Positions 1-11,160 of a DNA stretch of 64,000 nt are shown here, piece after piece. Origin of the DNA: Hevea brasiliensis (Eukaryota > Streptophyta > Magnoliopsida > Malpighiales > Euphorbiaceae); contig NC_079501.1 in NCBI RefSeq assembly GCF_030052815.1, positions 82,099,979 to 82,163,978 of the forward strand, written 5' to 3'. Positions within the stretch are counted from its first letter, which is position 1; every line of letters begins with the position of its first letter. A program made the translations under genes and the position numbers. The notes under the pieces are model-generated. The model made no database searches and had not been told where the DNA came from. It saw nothing but the letters and a program-made list of their open reading frames with translations.

Positions 1-150
1 TAACCAATTTGTAACGATTTAATTGAAACAACTAGGTAAATAAAAAACATCTTACTGTTATAAAAATTTAAAATGAATGTTTTTGTTATCGTTTTTCAAT
101 TAAATAATATTTAATTATAATTTTTTATTTAAATGATTTTCATTTATTTA

Positions 151-1425
151 TCTATATATATATATATATATAGTATATCATATGAGACATTTGAAACACA
201 TTAAGCACTCTCATCTCACAAAGTATTTTCATTTTATCTAAATGCTTTCAAATCTTTTTTTGATTTATAATATTTTTTATTATTTCTATCAAAAGTTATT
301 AGTTATCATTATCAAAATTTATTTATTTAAATATATTTAATAATATTTATTTAATTATTAATTTTTATAAATTTGTTATTTAATATTTCTTAAACTTTTA
401 AATATTTTATTTTATTATAGTTATATATCGAATGCAATGATAATTAATATTTTGATTATTCATATTTTATTATCATTAATTTTTGATAGAATTATTTTTA
501 AATTTTAATTAAATATCTATATTTTTATACATAAATAATCTCTCTAAACTATATTTTCATATAGAATTAGAATTTCAAAAATAAATTACAAATATGATTG
601 CATCAAAAATTTAGCTACAAATAATAATGATTAAAAACAATTAAAGTTACAAAATTAAAATTATAGAATTTATCTTTTAAAAAATAGTATGTATTTTTTA
701 TGTTTATTATATCAATAAAAATGATAATATTTTAAAATTTTAACTTTTATGAAATGAATTTATTTTATATAATAAATTTATGTAAAGTAATAAACATTTT
801 TGTCAAGGAATTATTTTTTAAAAATATATAGATTATTAAAAAAATTGCACTAAGATATAATATTTTTAAAATTTAATAATATAATAGAATGTTATTTTTA
901 ATTAATAATAATTTTATATATTTTCATTTTTATTAAAATTAAATAATTCAATTCATTATTAACAATTTAATTTTTTATTAAATAATAACAAAAATATTAT
1001 ATTTTATATTTTTAAATAATATTATTTTCTCATTAATTTAATATCTTTCCTATAATTTACCAAAAATAAATATCAACTTATATAAATTATGAGATAAAAT
1101 ATAAAAATTTCGTGAAATGTAAATTATTTTTTAAATAAAGTATTTTATTACATTTTAAATGAAATAATTATAGAAACTACTATTAATATATGTCTAAAAA
1201 GAATTAAATAAGTATTTTCATTAATTACATCATAAATTAATTAAAAATTTATTACTTTAACAAGTTAAAATTTATTCAAATTAAATTAAATAAAAATAAA
1301 TTTTTTATTAATTTGAAATTAATTTAATAATAATAATTTATGTTATTTAAAAGGTAATTAAAATTAAATTAAAAAATAAAAATCATAAATTACCCATGCA
1401 TAGCATAGCATGGGCATTATGCTAG
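151..1425 (+). mobile_element. Candidate non-autonomous Helitron
   Basis: The 3' end has the signature of a plant Helitron. A 7-bp perfect stem (CCCATGC at 1393-1399, GCATGGG at 1408-1414) with an 8-nt loop is followed 7 nt later by CTAG at 1422-1425 and then a T, the expected host base. The proposed 5' end, A followed by TCTATATATAT at 150-151, is an inferred partner; TC-plus-TA starts are common in plant Helitrons but also arise by chance in AT-rich DNA. The interior is AT-rich and shows no RepHel coding. The 3' terminus is much better supported than the 5' one. Confidence 0.42.
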
Positions 1426-1661
1426 TTATAAATAAGTCAAATCTCTATATTTTATTTTTATAACTTTTTATGTAGACTATACTTTTTGTCTTTCAAATTT
1501 TTTAACAAGATTTTATAATAAAAATAATAGAAATATAATAATATAATAAAAATATTTATTAAAGATATAAAATAATTTAAAGTTGATTAAATTATATGAT
1601 AGTTAATTATAAGATCATAAATTAATAGTTAATTTTTTTTAAACTAATAGCCATCAATGAC

Positions 1662-1747
<86 letters not shown>
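1662..1747. repeat. (ATT)n microsatellite
   Basis: An almost uninterrupted run of the trinucleotide TTA/ATT about 86 bp long, the first of two such runs in the duplicated block. Confidence 0.95.
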
Positions 1748-2190
1748 TAGGAGAACATGTGGCAAAAAATTGTTTGCATAAATAAATTTATAAAAAAAAA
1801 TTTAAATATTGCATTTAATTATAAAAAAGTCTTAATTCTTTAAAAATAAAATTTTAAAGAAAATAATAATTTAAATCATAAATGTTAAGGTAGTACCATA
1901 AATAATAATAATAATAATTAAAAGAAAAATAAAAAATAGTGTTTATAAAATAATATAAATAATTTTTAAAAACTATATTTAATTACAAATTGTCTCAATT
2001 TTAAAAAATTAAATTTTAAATAAAATAATAATTTAAATTATAAATGTTAAGGTAGTATTGTAAATAACAATAATAATTAAAAGAGAAATAAAAAATTAAA
2101 TAATTATTAGTATAAAGAAGAATATTTATGATTGATTATGAGATTACAAATTAATGGTCAATTTTCTTTAAACTAATGGCCATCAATGAC

Positions 2191-2276
<86 letters not shown>
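2191..2276. repeat. (ATT)n microsatellite
   Basis: The second long ATT run, preceded by the same lead sequence as the first. The two runs were probably copied together and then drifted in length. Confidence 0.95.
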
Positions 2277-2893
2277 TTCTTTTAAAATAATTTTTATTTT
2301 GACCTATTATTATTATTATTATGGATGGCAACATGTGATAAATAATTTTTTTCATAAATAAAATTATAAAAAAATAATATAAATAATATTTAAATATTAC
2401 ATTTAATCATAAAAAGGTCCTAATTTTTAAAAATCAAAATTTAAAGAAAATAATAATTTAAATCATAAATGTTAAGATAATATTATAAATAATAATGATA
2501 ATTAAAAGAGAAATAAAAAAAATTAAATGATAATTATTATATTTAATTTTTAAATATTATATTTAATTACAAAAGATCTTAATTTTAAAAATTAAATTTT
2601 AAAGAAAATAATAATTTAAATAATAAATGTTAAGGTGGTATTGTAAATAATAATGATAATTAAAAGAGAAATAAATAAATTAAATAATAATTAATATAAA
2701 GGAGAGTATTTATTGAAGGTCACACGTGACAAACTTTTCAAGAAAAGTACTCGCGTGTTATTTTCTCAGTTTAAAGATATTAAATAAGAAATTTATAAAA
2801 AAAATTAATACTTAAATTAATATTTATTAAATATATTTAAATAAATAAATTTTGAAAATAATAACTAATAAATTTTAAAAGAAATAATAAAAA

Positions 2894-3243
2894 TGGTATC
2901 AGAGCTATGGCTAGCTTGTCCAGCCAAAGTCCACAATTATTATTATCCTTTCGGACCACATTGGGCATCCCAGGCATCCACTCTCCAATTCCTCCCCCAC
3001 CTTCTGAGTTGAGGGCCCCGGGTAGGGGCTCACATGGGCCCCATCCAAAAGGCATTATACACCACCGAGGTCTCTTGAGCTGGATATTACTAACCCCTTC
3101 AAGATTCGAACTCGGGACCTAGGTTAGTTTACCGTGGCTTTGATACCATTTAAACTAGAAAAACTAGCTTGTCTAGTTACGGCCCAAAATTATTATTATC
3201 CTTACGGACCACATTGGGCATCCTGGGCATCCACTCTCCAACC
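2894..3243 (-). repeat. SINE-like dispersed repeat with internal direct repeat
   Basis: On the minus strand a tRNA-like promoter can be read: an A-box-like ATGGTATCAAAGCC (3136-3149) and a B-box-like GAGTTCGAATCTT (3103-3115). A block of about 75-80 bp containing CTAGCTTGTC, ATTATTATTATCC and CATCCACTCTCCAA occurs twice on the plus strand (2911-2985 and 3164-3243). The left edge also carries TGGTATCAGAGC (2894-2905), identical to the initiator-tRNA primer-binding site used by plant LTR elements, but no LTR flanks it. The higher GC here stands out from the AT-rich surroundings. Either a tRNA-derived SINE or a fragment of a larger repeat is possible. Confidence 0.5.
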
Positions 3244-3339
3244 CTATATATATACATATATAAATAAGCTCTAGAATTAATGGGCTTCATACATATATCT
3301 ACAACTAACTGCCTTGCCAATTTTGAAATTTTAAGAATA

Positions 3340-3745
3340 CATATTTTTATTTTTAAGGATCCATAATATTATACTAAATTTCTTTAAAATGATTGAGCCA
3401 TTTTTCTTTTATGACACCAATATATTCATTTGATTCTTCATAGCTTTCTTGCTCTTTCTTTTAATACTTTCAGTAAGAAATAAATGTGAAATTGTGTGAT
3501 AAACAACCAAAAGTATTTATATGGCATTATTGAATACTTGTAAAATATCACATTCTTTTTTAATATACAGCCCAATTATTTGAATCACAACTAAGGCTAG
3601 GAACAAGAGCATTAACAAAATCATACAATAAATTGATATAATTAAATTTTTGGTTTAGTATTTTACAGGTGGAATTCCACCGTATAGATACATCTCTGGA
3701 AAATTTTATAGGATGCTGGTCATTATATAACATTATCTTGAACAC
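3340..3745 (-). pseudogene. hAT (RICESLEEPER-like) transposase fragment
   Basis: A minus-strand frame from 3745 contains the block V-S-I-R-W-N-S-T-C-K-I-L, which matches the conserved RWNSTY..L segment of plant hAT transposases (Ac/RICESLEEPER type). Further along, in shifted frames, residues resembling YHTISHLFLTE and KWLNHFKEI can be read; these correspond to the following segments of the catalytic region in the same order. There are several stops and frame changes, no BED finger and no C-terminal dimerisation segment. This is a small decayed piece, unrelated in sequence to the large hAT palindrome. Confidence 0.6.
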
Positions 3746-4345
3746 AAAAAATCTATCACCATAAATAGATTGATTGCTCTTTTTTAAATCATTTAATTAT
3801 AGATATGGTATTTGTTAATGCAGTATCAAATAAGACTAATGGAAAAAAAAAATTGAAGTGTCAAACTATATTTTTATTTTGCCTGGAAATAATATTAAAA
3901 CCTTTAAATGTTAAAACTCTTTTTTAAATATAAAAATTATTAGTAATCTAATGATAACTTAACCCCGTGTAGGAATTAACTTGCCAATGATTACTTTATG
4001 TATTTGAACGAATGAAAACATGGTGTTCTAACCTTTTCAACAAATTTTGTAAATCTTTTCTTCCATCTAAAATAATTTAATAATGGTTCATTTTCTAAAA
4101 AATCTTTTAAATTGTGGGTTTAAAAAATTTTAGCAAAAATTTTGAAATTGTAAATGTTCTCAAATGAAAATGAAAAATGTTTAACGAAGAATAGTCTTAC
4201 AAGTTGGTCAGAATATTTAAAAATCTAAGGAGGTTGTGAAGACCCCAATAAGCTAATTTGAGTTTGCATGGTATCGATTCCCACTTTGGCAGGATGTTTA
4301 TTTTGGACCTACTTCTAAATTTCTTATACTTCCACCTTCTTAGAG
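3746..4345. other. AT-rich intergenic DNA, nothing recognised
   Basis: No coding frame, RNA gene or bounded repeat could be supported here. Confidence 0.5.
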
Positions 4346-4348
4346 AAT

Positions 4349-4686
4349 CACTATAAGAAAACACAAGATGGATTTAGCAAGATCTAGATTCCGATCCATT
4401 GAAAAAATATTGATTGACAACGGCTCAGCAACAAATTGGTCATTGATTTTTTGCTAATCTGTCATTGATTCTTTAGCGATAAGGGTTTCAATGACATACT
4501 AAAATCTATCATTAGTTAATTTTTTAAATTAAATATGAATTAGTGATGAATTATGATTATCGTTGAAAACCTTATCGCTAATGGGCTTTAATAACGGATC
4601 AATCGCTAACCTATTTTTTTTTATGGATTAGTGATAAATTTTATGATGGATTTGTCAATCTATCACTGATACTTTTTTTTTTAGTG
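4349..4686. mobile_element. CACTA (EnSpm) MITE, 338 bp
   Basis: The element begins CACTATAAGAAAAC and ends CTTTTTTTTTTAGTG, the CACTA...TAGTG termini of EnSpm-type elements. It is flanked by a perfect 3-bp duplication AAT (4346-4348 and 4687-4689), the size expected for this superfamily. The interior holds several short dispersed repeats in both orientations built on TTAGCGATAA / CGCTAA / TCATTGAT, like the subterminal transposase-binding repeats of CACTA elements. There is no coding capacity, so it would depend on an autonomous partner elsewhere. Confidence 0.82.
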
Positions 4687-4689
4687 AAT

Positions 4690-5872
4690 TTTAATTTTTT
4701 TTTCAATAATTGCATTTTATTTTAATATCATTTTGTTGATGAAGTTTGGTAAAATACATCATGAGTATATTAGATTTTAAGGACTTATCTCATTGCTCAA
4801 CTTATGTTGAAGCTTTATCTTCCCACTCTTCCAAGTCAAATACGTTGACTTTGGCTTGGATGAGTAAATGGTATTTGACTATGCAACACTTGATTGTGTT
4901 TATACTCGATCAATTGAAAATTATTATATGACTGTTGTAATGGGTGGAAATTGATATTTATAATTTTATTTTTAGAAAGGAAAAAGCTGCTCAAAATGTC
5001 AAAATGCAATTTTGGTAATCTTCCCTTGCTTGCACCACGTGGCATGCACAATTGGACGTGGACCATGCTACCTTGCTCTTTTTTTTTTTTTTCGGCCGAA
5101 TCGATTCTAATCCAATTCAAAATCTAAGACCAATCGTTAGCAATTTTGATGATTAAATTATTTAGATAGTACCTCAATTTGGGAGTGTGTAATAATAAGA
5201 TATTTAAACTTTAATTTGTAATAAGAAAAACCCTAATATTTAATTTAAGTAATAAAAAATTTCCCTTTAATATTCAGTGATAAGTTTCTACGTTTATTTT
5301 TATCGACGAGATACTTGTCATATTAAAAATTATATTTTTTCTCTATTAATTTGATATGAATCAGGAAAAAATTTAATTTTATTTTCTATCCACCCACAAC
5401 CACGATAATTAAAATTTCATATATTAATATTGTAGTAACCTAGAACCTATTTACTTGAAACTATTTATTCATGAAAATATAAATTTTTTTAATTTAATAA
5501 ATATCATATGAGCATAAATAACTTAAAATACTAAAATTCACAAGTGATTTTATATTACTTAAATTAAATATTAAGAGTTTTATATTATAAATTAAAATTT
5601 AAATACCTTATTATTATAGACTCATAAGTTGAGGTACCATTATATAAAATTCACACAAATTTTGATTGAGAGTTGATTCAAAACTGTGGACCGATTAACA
5701 GTCTTGAGCTCAAATTTAATTGGTCTGATTTTAATTTGAGCCTGATTCTGAACTAGCAGTTGACCCATTTGCTTTTATTGGGCTAGCAAGCTCATCAGGA
5801 TCAATTTCACACATTAATGATTTTGATTTAAATGAATATAACTATTCATTCAAAAAATTTGGTATATAATCT
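4690..5872. other. AT-rich intergenic DNA, nothing recognised
   Basis: No supported gene. A short minus-strand frame at 4836-5120 has no recognisable motif and is not called. Confidence 0.5.
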
Positions 5873-5885
5873 AATTTCTGAAATG

Positions 5886-6218
5886 CTTAAAGCTCAATTA
5901 TTAGGTAGTTCAGTTGACCTTATTTTTAATTTTTGCCTAATTTAGTTTAAAATTTTTAATTTAAATTCAATTTAATCTAAAAATTAAAAAAATAAAAAAA
6001 TAAAATTTCTTAATTTTTAGATTTAAATCAAGAAATTAAGAAATTTATTTCTAAAATCAAGAAATTAAACTTGTTGAATTTTTATTTAAATGAAAGAATT
6101 AAAAAATATTTGGATTAAATTTTAATTTTTGAATTAAATTGAGTTTAAATTAAAATTTTTGAGTTAAATTAGAAAAAAAAATTAAAAATAACTAAATTAA
6201 ACTTTCCCAATTTAAGCC
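5886..6218. mobile_element. MULE-like MITE with long terminal inverted repeats
   Basis: A 333-bp element whose halves form an imperfect inverted repeat of more than 100 bp. The left side reads TTTTTAATTTTTGCCTAATTTAG and the reverse of the right side gives nearly the same. A perfect 12-bp direct repeat, ATTTCTGAAATG, abuts both ends (5874-5885 and 6219-6230). Long TIRs with a 9-12 bp duplication fit Mutator-like elements. The element at 9124-9502 is a relative. There is no coding capacity. Confidence 0.65.
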
Positions 6219-6668
6219 ATTTCTGAAATGTTTTTCACTAATTATTAGATGGAAAGCACTGATGAGATTATATGGAAATAAAAAAATTATAAGGCAACTA
6301 ATGAAGATAAAGCAATTATAGAAAACATTATTCACAGCTATACAATTGACATCCTTTTAGACTCTTTGAGATTTGAAATTAAGAAATTAAGGTTTGCCAA
6401 ACTGGTTTGCAGTATCCCTTCTGAAATCCTGATCAAAACCACAGCCAGCAATTTGACCTAATCAATTATAGACAACACTCAAAAAAAAAAAAAAAAATCC
6501 ACAAGGCAAGAAGAACACAAGAACACAATCATTTGATCCTACCCAAAACAGATTAATTAATTAATAGAAACAACTTATCTGCAAAGAAGGGTAAGGCTGT
6601 GTATATTAATCCTCCTCAAAATCCACAAGTGAGTGATGCTTTGTGCACTCTGTGTTGTGTGATTTTCT

Positions 6669-6971
6669 CTAGCTACCTGTAACACAAGAAAACATTCTAT
6701 GGCTTCTGAACCTCAGAAGCTGCTTCCGAGGAGGAGAAGCAGCAGTAACCGATAAATCTTCGACAGAAGTGAATCGCCTGTGGAGTTTTCTCCCTGCATT
6801 ATTTCCTTTCTCTGTTGAAGCAGAAGCAGTGTTCAGGTTTAACTCTGCTTTATTAATAAAAAAATCTGCTGGATTGTAACCAAGAGAAGCATTAGAAGAG
6901 AGACACTCGTATTGCCTGCGGGTTCTGCTCTTCTTTATTGCTTTATACACCAAAGGAATGAGACCCTCCAT
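6669..6971 (-). CDS. Small basic plant protein of unknown function, 100 aa, intact
   Basis: This is the only intact host-type gene I can support in the window. It is a single uninterrupted frame of 100 residues with an ATG followed by G and a TAG stop. The N-terminus M-E-G-L-I-P-L-V-Y-K-A-I-K-K resembles the conserved opening of a family of small uncharacterised plant proteins, which I recall only as hypothetical proteins. Next come a basic segment (SRTRRQYECLSS, residues about 15-26), a polar middle rich in Asn, Ser and Ala, and a conserved-looking basic C-terminus with R-S-H-R-M-F-S-C-V-T-G (about 89-99). No signal peptide, transmembrane segment or catalytic motif is visible. Base composition is clearly less AT-rich than the flanks, and no stop or frameshift interrupts it. 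Function is unknown; localisation cannot be inferred. Confidence 0.8.
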   Translation of the reverse strand: MEGLIPLVYKAIKKSRTRRQYECLSSNASLGYNPADFFINKAELNLNTASASTEKGNNAGRKLHRRFTSVEDLSVTAASPPRKQLLRFRSHRMFSCVTGS

Positions 6972-7099
6972 TGATGGACTTTCTTTCCTTCTTTTTTGCT
7001 TTGTTCTGAGTTTCTGGGGTGATGGGAGGAAGGAAAGAGATGAGAAGAGAAGAAGTTTAATATAAAGAACAATGAGAGACTTTAATTTGTTTTTGATAA

Positions 7100-8365
7100 A
7101 TTGGATTTGGTGGTGTGTGAATGTGATGTATACGTTCCGTAAACATTTTTTTTTTGTTGTAAAAAGGAGTTAATCATTTAATTAATGAGAATAATTAATA
7201 ATAGATAAAATCTAAACGTTTTAAATTTGTTCTCTCTTTTTTAATTGTATTATTGAGTAAATTTAGTTTAATAATAAAAATAAACTAAAAATTATGATAA
7301 TTTAAATCATATATAAGAAAAATTACTACCTACTCTTTATATTTTAACGAAATTAATTTTTTAATCAATTATTTTCATTAACTTTTTATTAATTAAGTAA
7401 GTAAAAAAAAAGAATAATTATAGACATGAATTGAATAGTTGATAAATTAAAAATTATGAGATTAAATAATTATATTATTTAAATTAAAAAGACTAAATAG
7501 TTAATTTGAGAACAAAAAATTTACTTCAAAAAAACGAAATAATTTATGCATTATAAAATAATTAAACTAAATCTTATATTTTTTTAATATAAAGTATTAA
7601 GTAGTTATTTTCGGTAAAATTAGCTGATTAAATAGTAATTCTTTTGTATATAAAATTAAAAAAGAACAAAAGAATGTTGAAGAAGAAACCTCCTTGTATA
7701 TTAGATTTATTAATTTAATCCAAAATTTTCTAGTCTTTTGCGTGTTCAATGCTATTATCATTTGTCTTAATTTAATAGTGTTTATTCTGGCTCTCATATG
7801 TTCTTTGTATATACTGCCAATGGTTTTTATATATATAATAAATAAAGAAGCATATCCTCCTTTAACACTCAGTCAAATTAAAAGCTTGTGTTTCCATGTC
7901 AAGAACGGTTAAATATTATTATGGGTGTTTTTATAAAAATTATTAAATTTATTTTTTTTTATAAAATTTATTGAATTTTAATTTAATTTCATAAAAATTA
8001 TTATCTAAAAATTAAAAGTTTATAAATTAATTTGCTGATATATTAATTATTTTATAAATAAAATTATTTTATTTTATTATTTTCTTAAAATATATATATA
8101 TAAAAAATGCATCCACCTACTGTCCTTGCCACTAAACTCCTTCATTTTCTCCATTTATTATCCACAATAACTACTAGTTAGGTAATTTTATTTGTAAAAT
8201 AATTGACAGGTTAACAGATTAATCTAAAGACTTTAATTTTCGATTATAATGACTGAAATCAAATTAAAATTAAGTGAATTTTATGAAAATAATTAAAGTT
8301 ATTTGACTTTTATGAAAACAATCATAAAATTTAGTAACGGTGTATGATAATAACCTATCAAGAAC
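7100..8365. other. AT-rich upstream region, no gene
   Basis: This region upstream of the small gene holds only short overlapping frames on both strands with no motif. A weak inverted pair (about 7915-7990 and 8270-8365) hints at another decayed MITE, but no clean ends or target duplication could be fixed. Confidence 0.4.
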
Positions 8366-8373
8366 CATATACT

Positions 8374-8805
8374 TAGACCTAGCCACAGCTCGCTTCTGGT
8401 TCAATTTTAGGCTGAAACTATTGATTCGGCTGATCTTATGGTTTAGATTGGTTTTGATTTGAAATAAGTTTGGTTTGTAATGATTTTGATTTTTAATTAT
8501 TCCTATTCAAAATGATTTTGATTTGAAATGGTTTGATACAATTTCAATTCGATTTTTATCTGTTCATGATTCAACCTGGTTTTAATATCAAAAATTAAAG
8601 GGATCCAATATAATTTTTTTTAAAAGAAAAATTGTAAATTGGATTGATTCTAAGCCTGTTCCTATTTAGGTTCATGGAGGGTCCGGAATTAGCCCCTTTA
8701 TGCTTTGATTCTGAGGATTGAAATCATTGATCGATCCAATCTTGAATTTGACTGGAGTCGATTCCAATTCAATTCACAATTTAAATCGACTCGTGGCCGG
8801 GTCTA
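8374..8805. mobile_element. MITE with TAGACC...GGTCTA ends, possibly hAT-like
   Basis: The ends are imperfect inverted repeats: TAGACCTAGCCACAGCTCG on the left against the reverse of CGACTCGTGGCCGGGTCTA on the right, agreeing at about 14 of 19 positions. The flanking octamers CATATACT (8366-8373) and CCTATACT (8806-8813) agree at 7 of 8 bases, consistent with an 8-bp target duplication. The interior is a repetitive T-rich sequence without coding capacity. Confidence 0.5.
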
Positions 8806-9123
8806 CCTATACTTACCCTTTTTGCCTTTAGCCTTCATCCTTGGCCAAACAATTCTCAACTAGAACTTCTTATTTTACAATTATACATTGATTTTATTTA
8901 TTCTATAATTTGCATTTATGCAAAAGAAAAAAAATTATCATTTGATATAATCACTTTGATTTTGATCATATTTAAAAAAAAAATCATAAAATTAATTTTA
9001 ATAGTTTGATGTAATATACACTTTTGATGTACATATTTTTTAAAATTAAATATCAAGTCCTTGAATATTATGCAAATTAACAACATAATTTTGATAAATA
9101 CATATCACATTGGACTAATAAAA

Positions 9124-9502
9124 AAAAAGAAGCTTAAATCTCATTTACACCTTATACTTATCGGAAAAGTTCAATTTAGTTTATTTGTAACTTTCTATCT
9201 AATTTAGCCTAAAAATTTCAATTTAAACTCAATTTAACTTAAAAATTAATAAAATCAAGAACTTGAGCTTCTTGATTTTTAAGCTTAAATCAAGAAATCA
9301 AGAATTTTAGTTTCAAAATTAAGAAATTAAATTTTTTGGTTTTTTTATTTAAATTAAGAAATCAAAAATTTTACTTAATAAATTTTAATTTTTGAGTTAA
9401 TTTGAGCTTAAATTGAAACTTTTGTACTAATATGAAAAAAAAAATTGAAAATGGACTAAATTAAACTTTCTCAATAAGTATAAGGATTAAATTAGAGATT
9501 TT
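9124..9502. mobile_element. MULE-like MITE with long TIRs
   Basis: A 379-bp element forming an imperfect inverted repeat of more than 100 bp (CCTTATACTTAT near the left end, ATAAGTATAAGG near the right). A perfect 10-bp direct repeat, ACTAATAAAA, abuts both ends (9114-9123 and 9503-9512). Centrally it carries the self-complementary stretch CTTGATTTTTAAGCTTAAATCAAG. It shares sequence and architecture with the element at 5886-6218, so the two are members of one family. Confidence 0.65.
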
Positions 9503-9664
9503 ACTAATAAAACAAAAAAGTTGTCAACTAAAGAAATTTCACAAACAATTTGACACATCCACAAGTTGATTGGCAATTGTCACATTATTGACTATTACCC
9601 TCAAACAGTATTTGTTTATTGTCTTAAGAAAACACAGCCGCCTAAGGTGCGTTTAACGTACTAA

Positions 9665-10164
9665 GGCTATGTTTGGATAAATAATGGGGGAGGAGGGAAA
9701 ATAATAAAAGAAAAATATTTTAGTTTTTGATTCCTTATTTCTTCTCTTTTTGTTTTGGGATGAAAAGGAAATAGTGAGAGAAAGGAAAATAAATTTTATT
9801 TTTCCTTATTTGGCAAGGGAGGAAAGGTGAAAGAATATTGCAATATTTTCTTTTTTTTTTTTAACATAGTAATATTTTCTTAAAATTATCATTTTATTCT
9901 CAGCTTTATAAATTATTTAAAAAAATTGAAAAGAGAAAAAATGGGAATATATATATATAATTTCATCAATTGGAATACATTTTCCTTCATTGATTACTTT
10001 ATTTTCTCTATAAATTGAAGAGAAAAATAACAAGATCAAAATAAATTTTGTTTTCCTTTCTTTTCTTATTTTCCTTTCATTTTTGAACAAGAGAAATGAT
10101 TATCTCAAATTATTTTCCGCCGTTTATTTTCTTCTCTCCCTTTACCGCAAATCCAAACAAAGTG
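9665..10164. mobile_element. PIF/Harbinger-like (Tourist-type) MITE
   Basis: A 500-bp element with terminal sequences GGCTATGTTTGGAT and, reversed from the right end, CACTTTGTTTGGAT, agreeing at 11 of the inner 12 positions. It is flanked by TAA on both sides (9662-9664 and 10165-10167), the 3-bp target duplication typical of PIF/Harbinger elements. The interior is A/T- and purine-rich with no transposase. The short duplication limits certainty. Confidence 0.5.
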
Positions 10165-10321
10165 TAATTATTCTCTGCCGTTCAAAGCTGACCAAAGCTG
10201 GCATAAATGGACAGATTTTGTACTTTAGAATACGTCTTCTATACCCCAGAGTTTGTCTTTCTTCTTTACCTAATCCTCTTAGAAAATTTCTTATTGATAG
10301 AACCTAAAGAAAAAGCATCAT

Positions 10322-10416
10322 TGTTTTTTTTTTTCTTTTTTTTAATTAACTCTTATTGGACTCTTAAGATTTTACAGTCCTAGAGACGACTCTAGTACCA
10401 TTATCCATTGAGCCAC
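10322..10416 (-). mobile_element. Very short tRNA-headed retroposon (SINE or retro-tRNA)
   Basis: Read on the minus strand, the element starts GTGGCTCAATGGATAATGG, matching a tRNA D-arm/A-box (TGGCTCAATGG). An anticodon-arm-like hairpin follows (CTAGAG, four bases, CTCTAG). It ends in a tail of A residues broken by a single G. A perfect 8-bp direct repeat AGCATCAT flanks it (10314-10321 and 10417-10424). The B box is degenerate. Total length is about 95 bp, so it is either a short SINE or a retroposed tRNA-like RNA. Confidence 0.62.
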
Positions 10417-10424
10417 AGCATCAT

Positions 10425-11152
10425 AGATAAATTGTATGTAATTTAACTAATTCTTCCTCTGTTTATCTCTTGCATTGCAACCTGTATCATTAGAGCATGG
10501 GATTGGAGCACTGGACTTTTGATCTTCTCATAGTGAGGAAACCTCATTGTATGGTACTAGTGGGTTTATAACAACAAATACGTCTTAATCTCAAACTAAT
10601 TGAAGTCTGACTATATGGATCCTTTTTTACCATTTAGTTCTGTTAAACACTAGATCTGCATTAATATCCAAAACTCATAAATCTCTAATAGGCCCACGAG
10701 GTTATGAGAGAGAAATCATTAAATACATCAAGAACTCTAAAAACTAGATTATTAATAATATATTCTTCTGCAATAATTGTTGTAATTGTTATTTGGATGT
10801 TGGAACATTCAACAACATATGATATAGTGTTTAGAATTTTGTCAGCAGAAAAGGCATGTTTAACAAACATGAATTTTATATCTTTCTTTAGAGACATAAT
10901 TGGATGCTGTTTTCTTGGGTGTTAATCTGTGATTTCTTGATGCATGACATGACAACTAATTTGGATAAGCTTTAATATATAGTTTAATTGACAATTTGCA
11001 ATTAAGGATATCTATGACATGGATTTTTTCCTTGCAAGATCATCCTTTAGAAGCATATCTAATGGAAAGTCATCTAGATAACATCTAATTTAAGTTCTGT
11101 TTTATTCTTGTTCATTTCTTCCCTCCGCTTTGTCCAACAGTAAATGCAAAAT
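10425..11152. other. Intergenic DNA, nothing recognised
   Basis: Short overlapping frames on both strands near 10685-10925 show no motif and are not called. Confidence 0.45.
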
Positions 11153-11160
11153 CTATGTAG

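Larger units (their letters stand above)
1585..2700. repeat. Direct duplication of an AT-rich block with ATT microsatellites
   Basis: A block containing a short unique lead (AAACTAAT followed by GCCATCAATGAC), an (ATT)n run and an AT-rich tail occurs twice with a spacing of about 529 bp (lead at 1641 and 2170). Within the tails the motif AAATGTTAAG, followed by a run of AATAAT and AATTAAAAG, recurs four times near 1882, 2045, 2466 and 2626. This is a tandem or segmental duplication, not coding sequence. A poly-leucine reading frame across the second ATT run is an artefact of the repeat. Confidence 0.7.

Noticed and set aside
2176..2361. 61-residue frame with a long poly-leucine run
   Set aside because: It is a translation of the ATT microsatellite and has no other coding sign.
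2894..2905. Primer-binding site of an LTR retrotransposon
   Set aside because: The 12-mer is right, but there is no LTR end directly before it and no gag or pol after it.
7597..7912. Two overlapping frames of 66 and 72 residues on opposite strands
   Set aside because: AT-rich chance frames with no motif.
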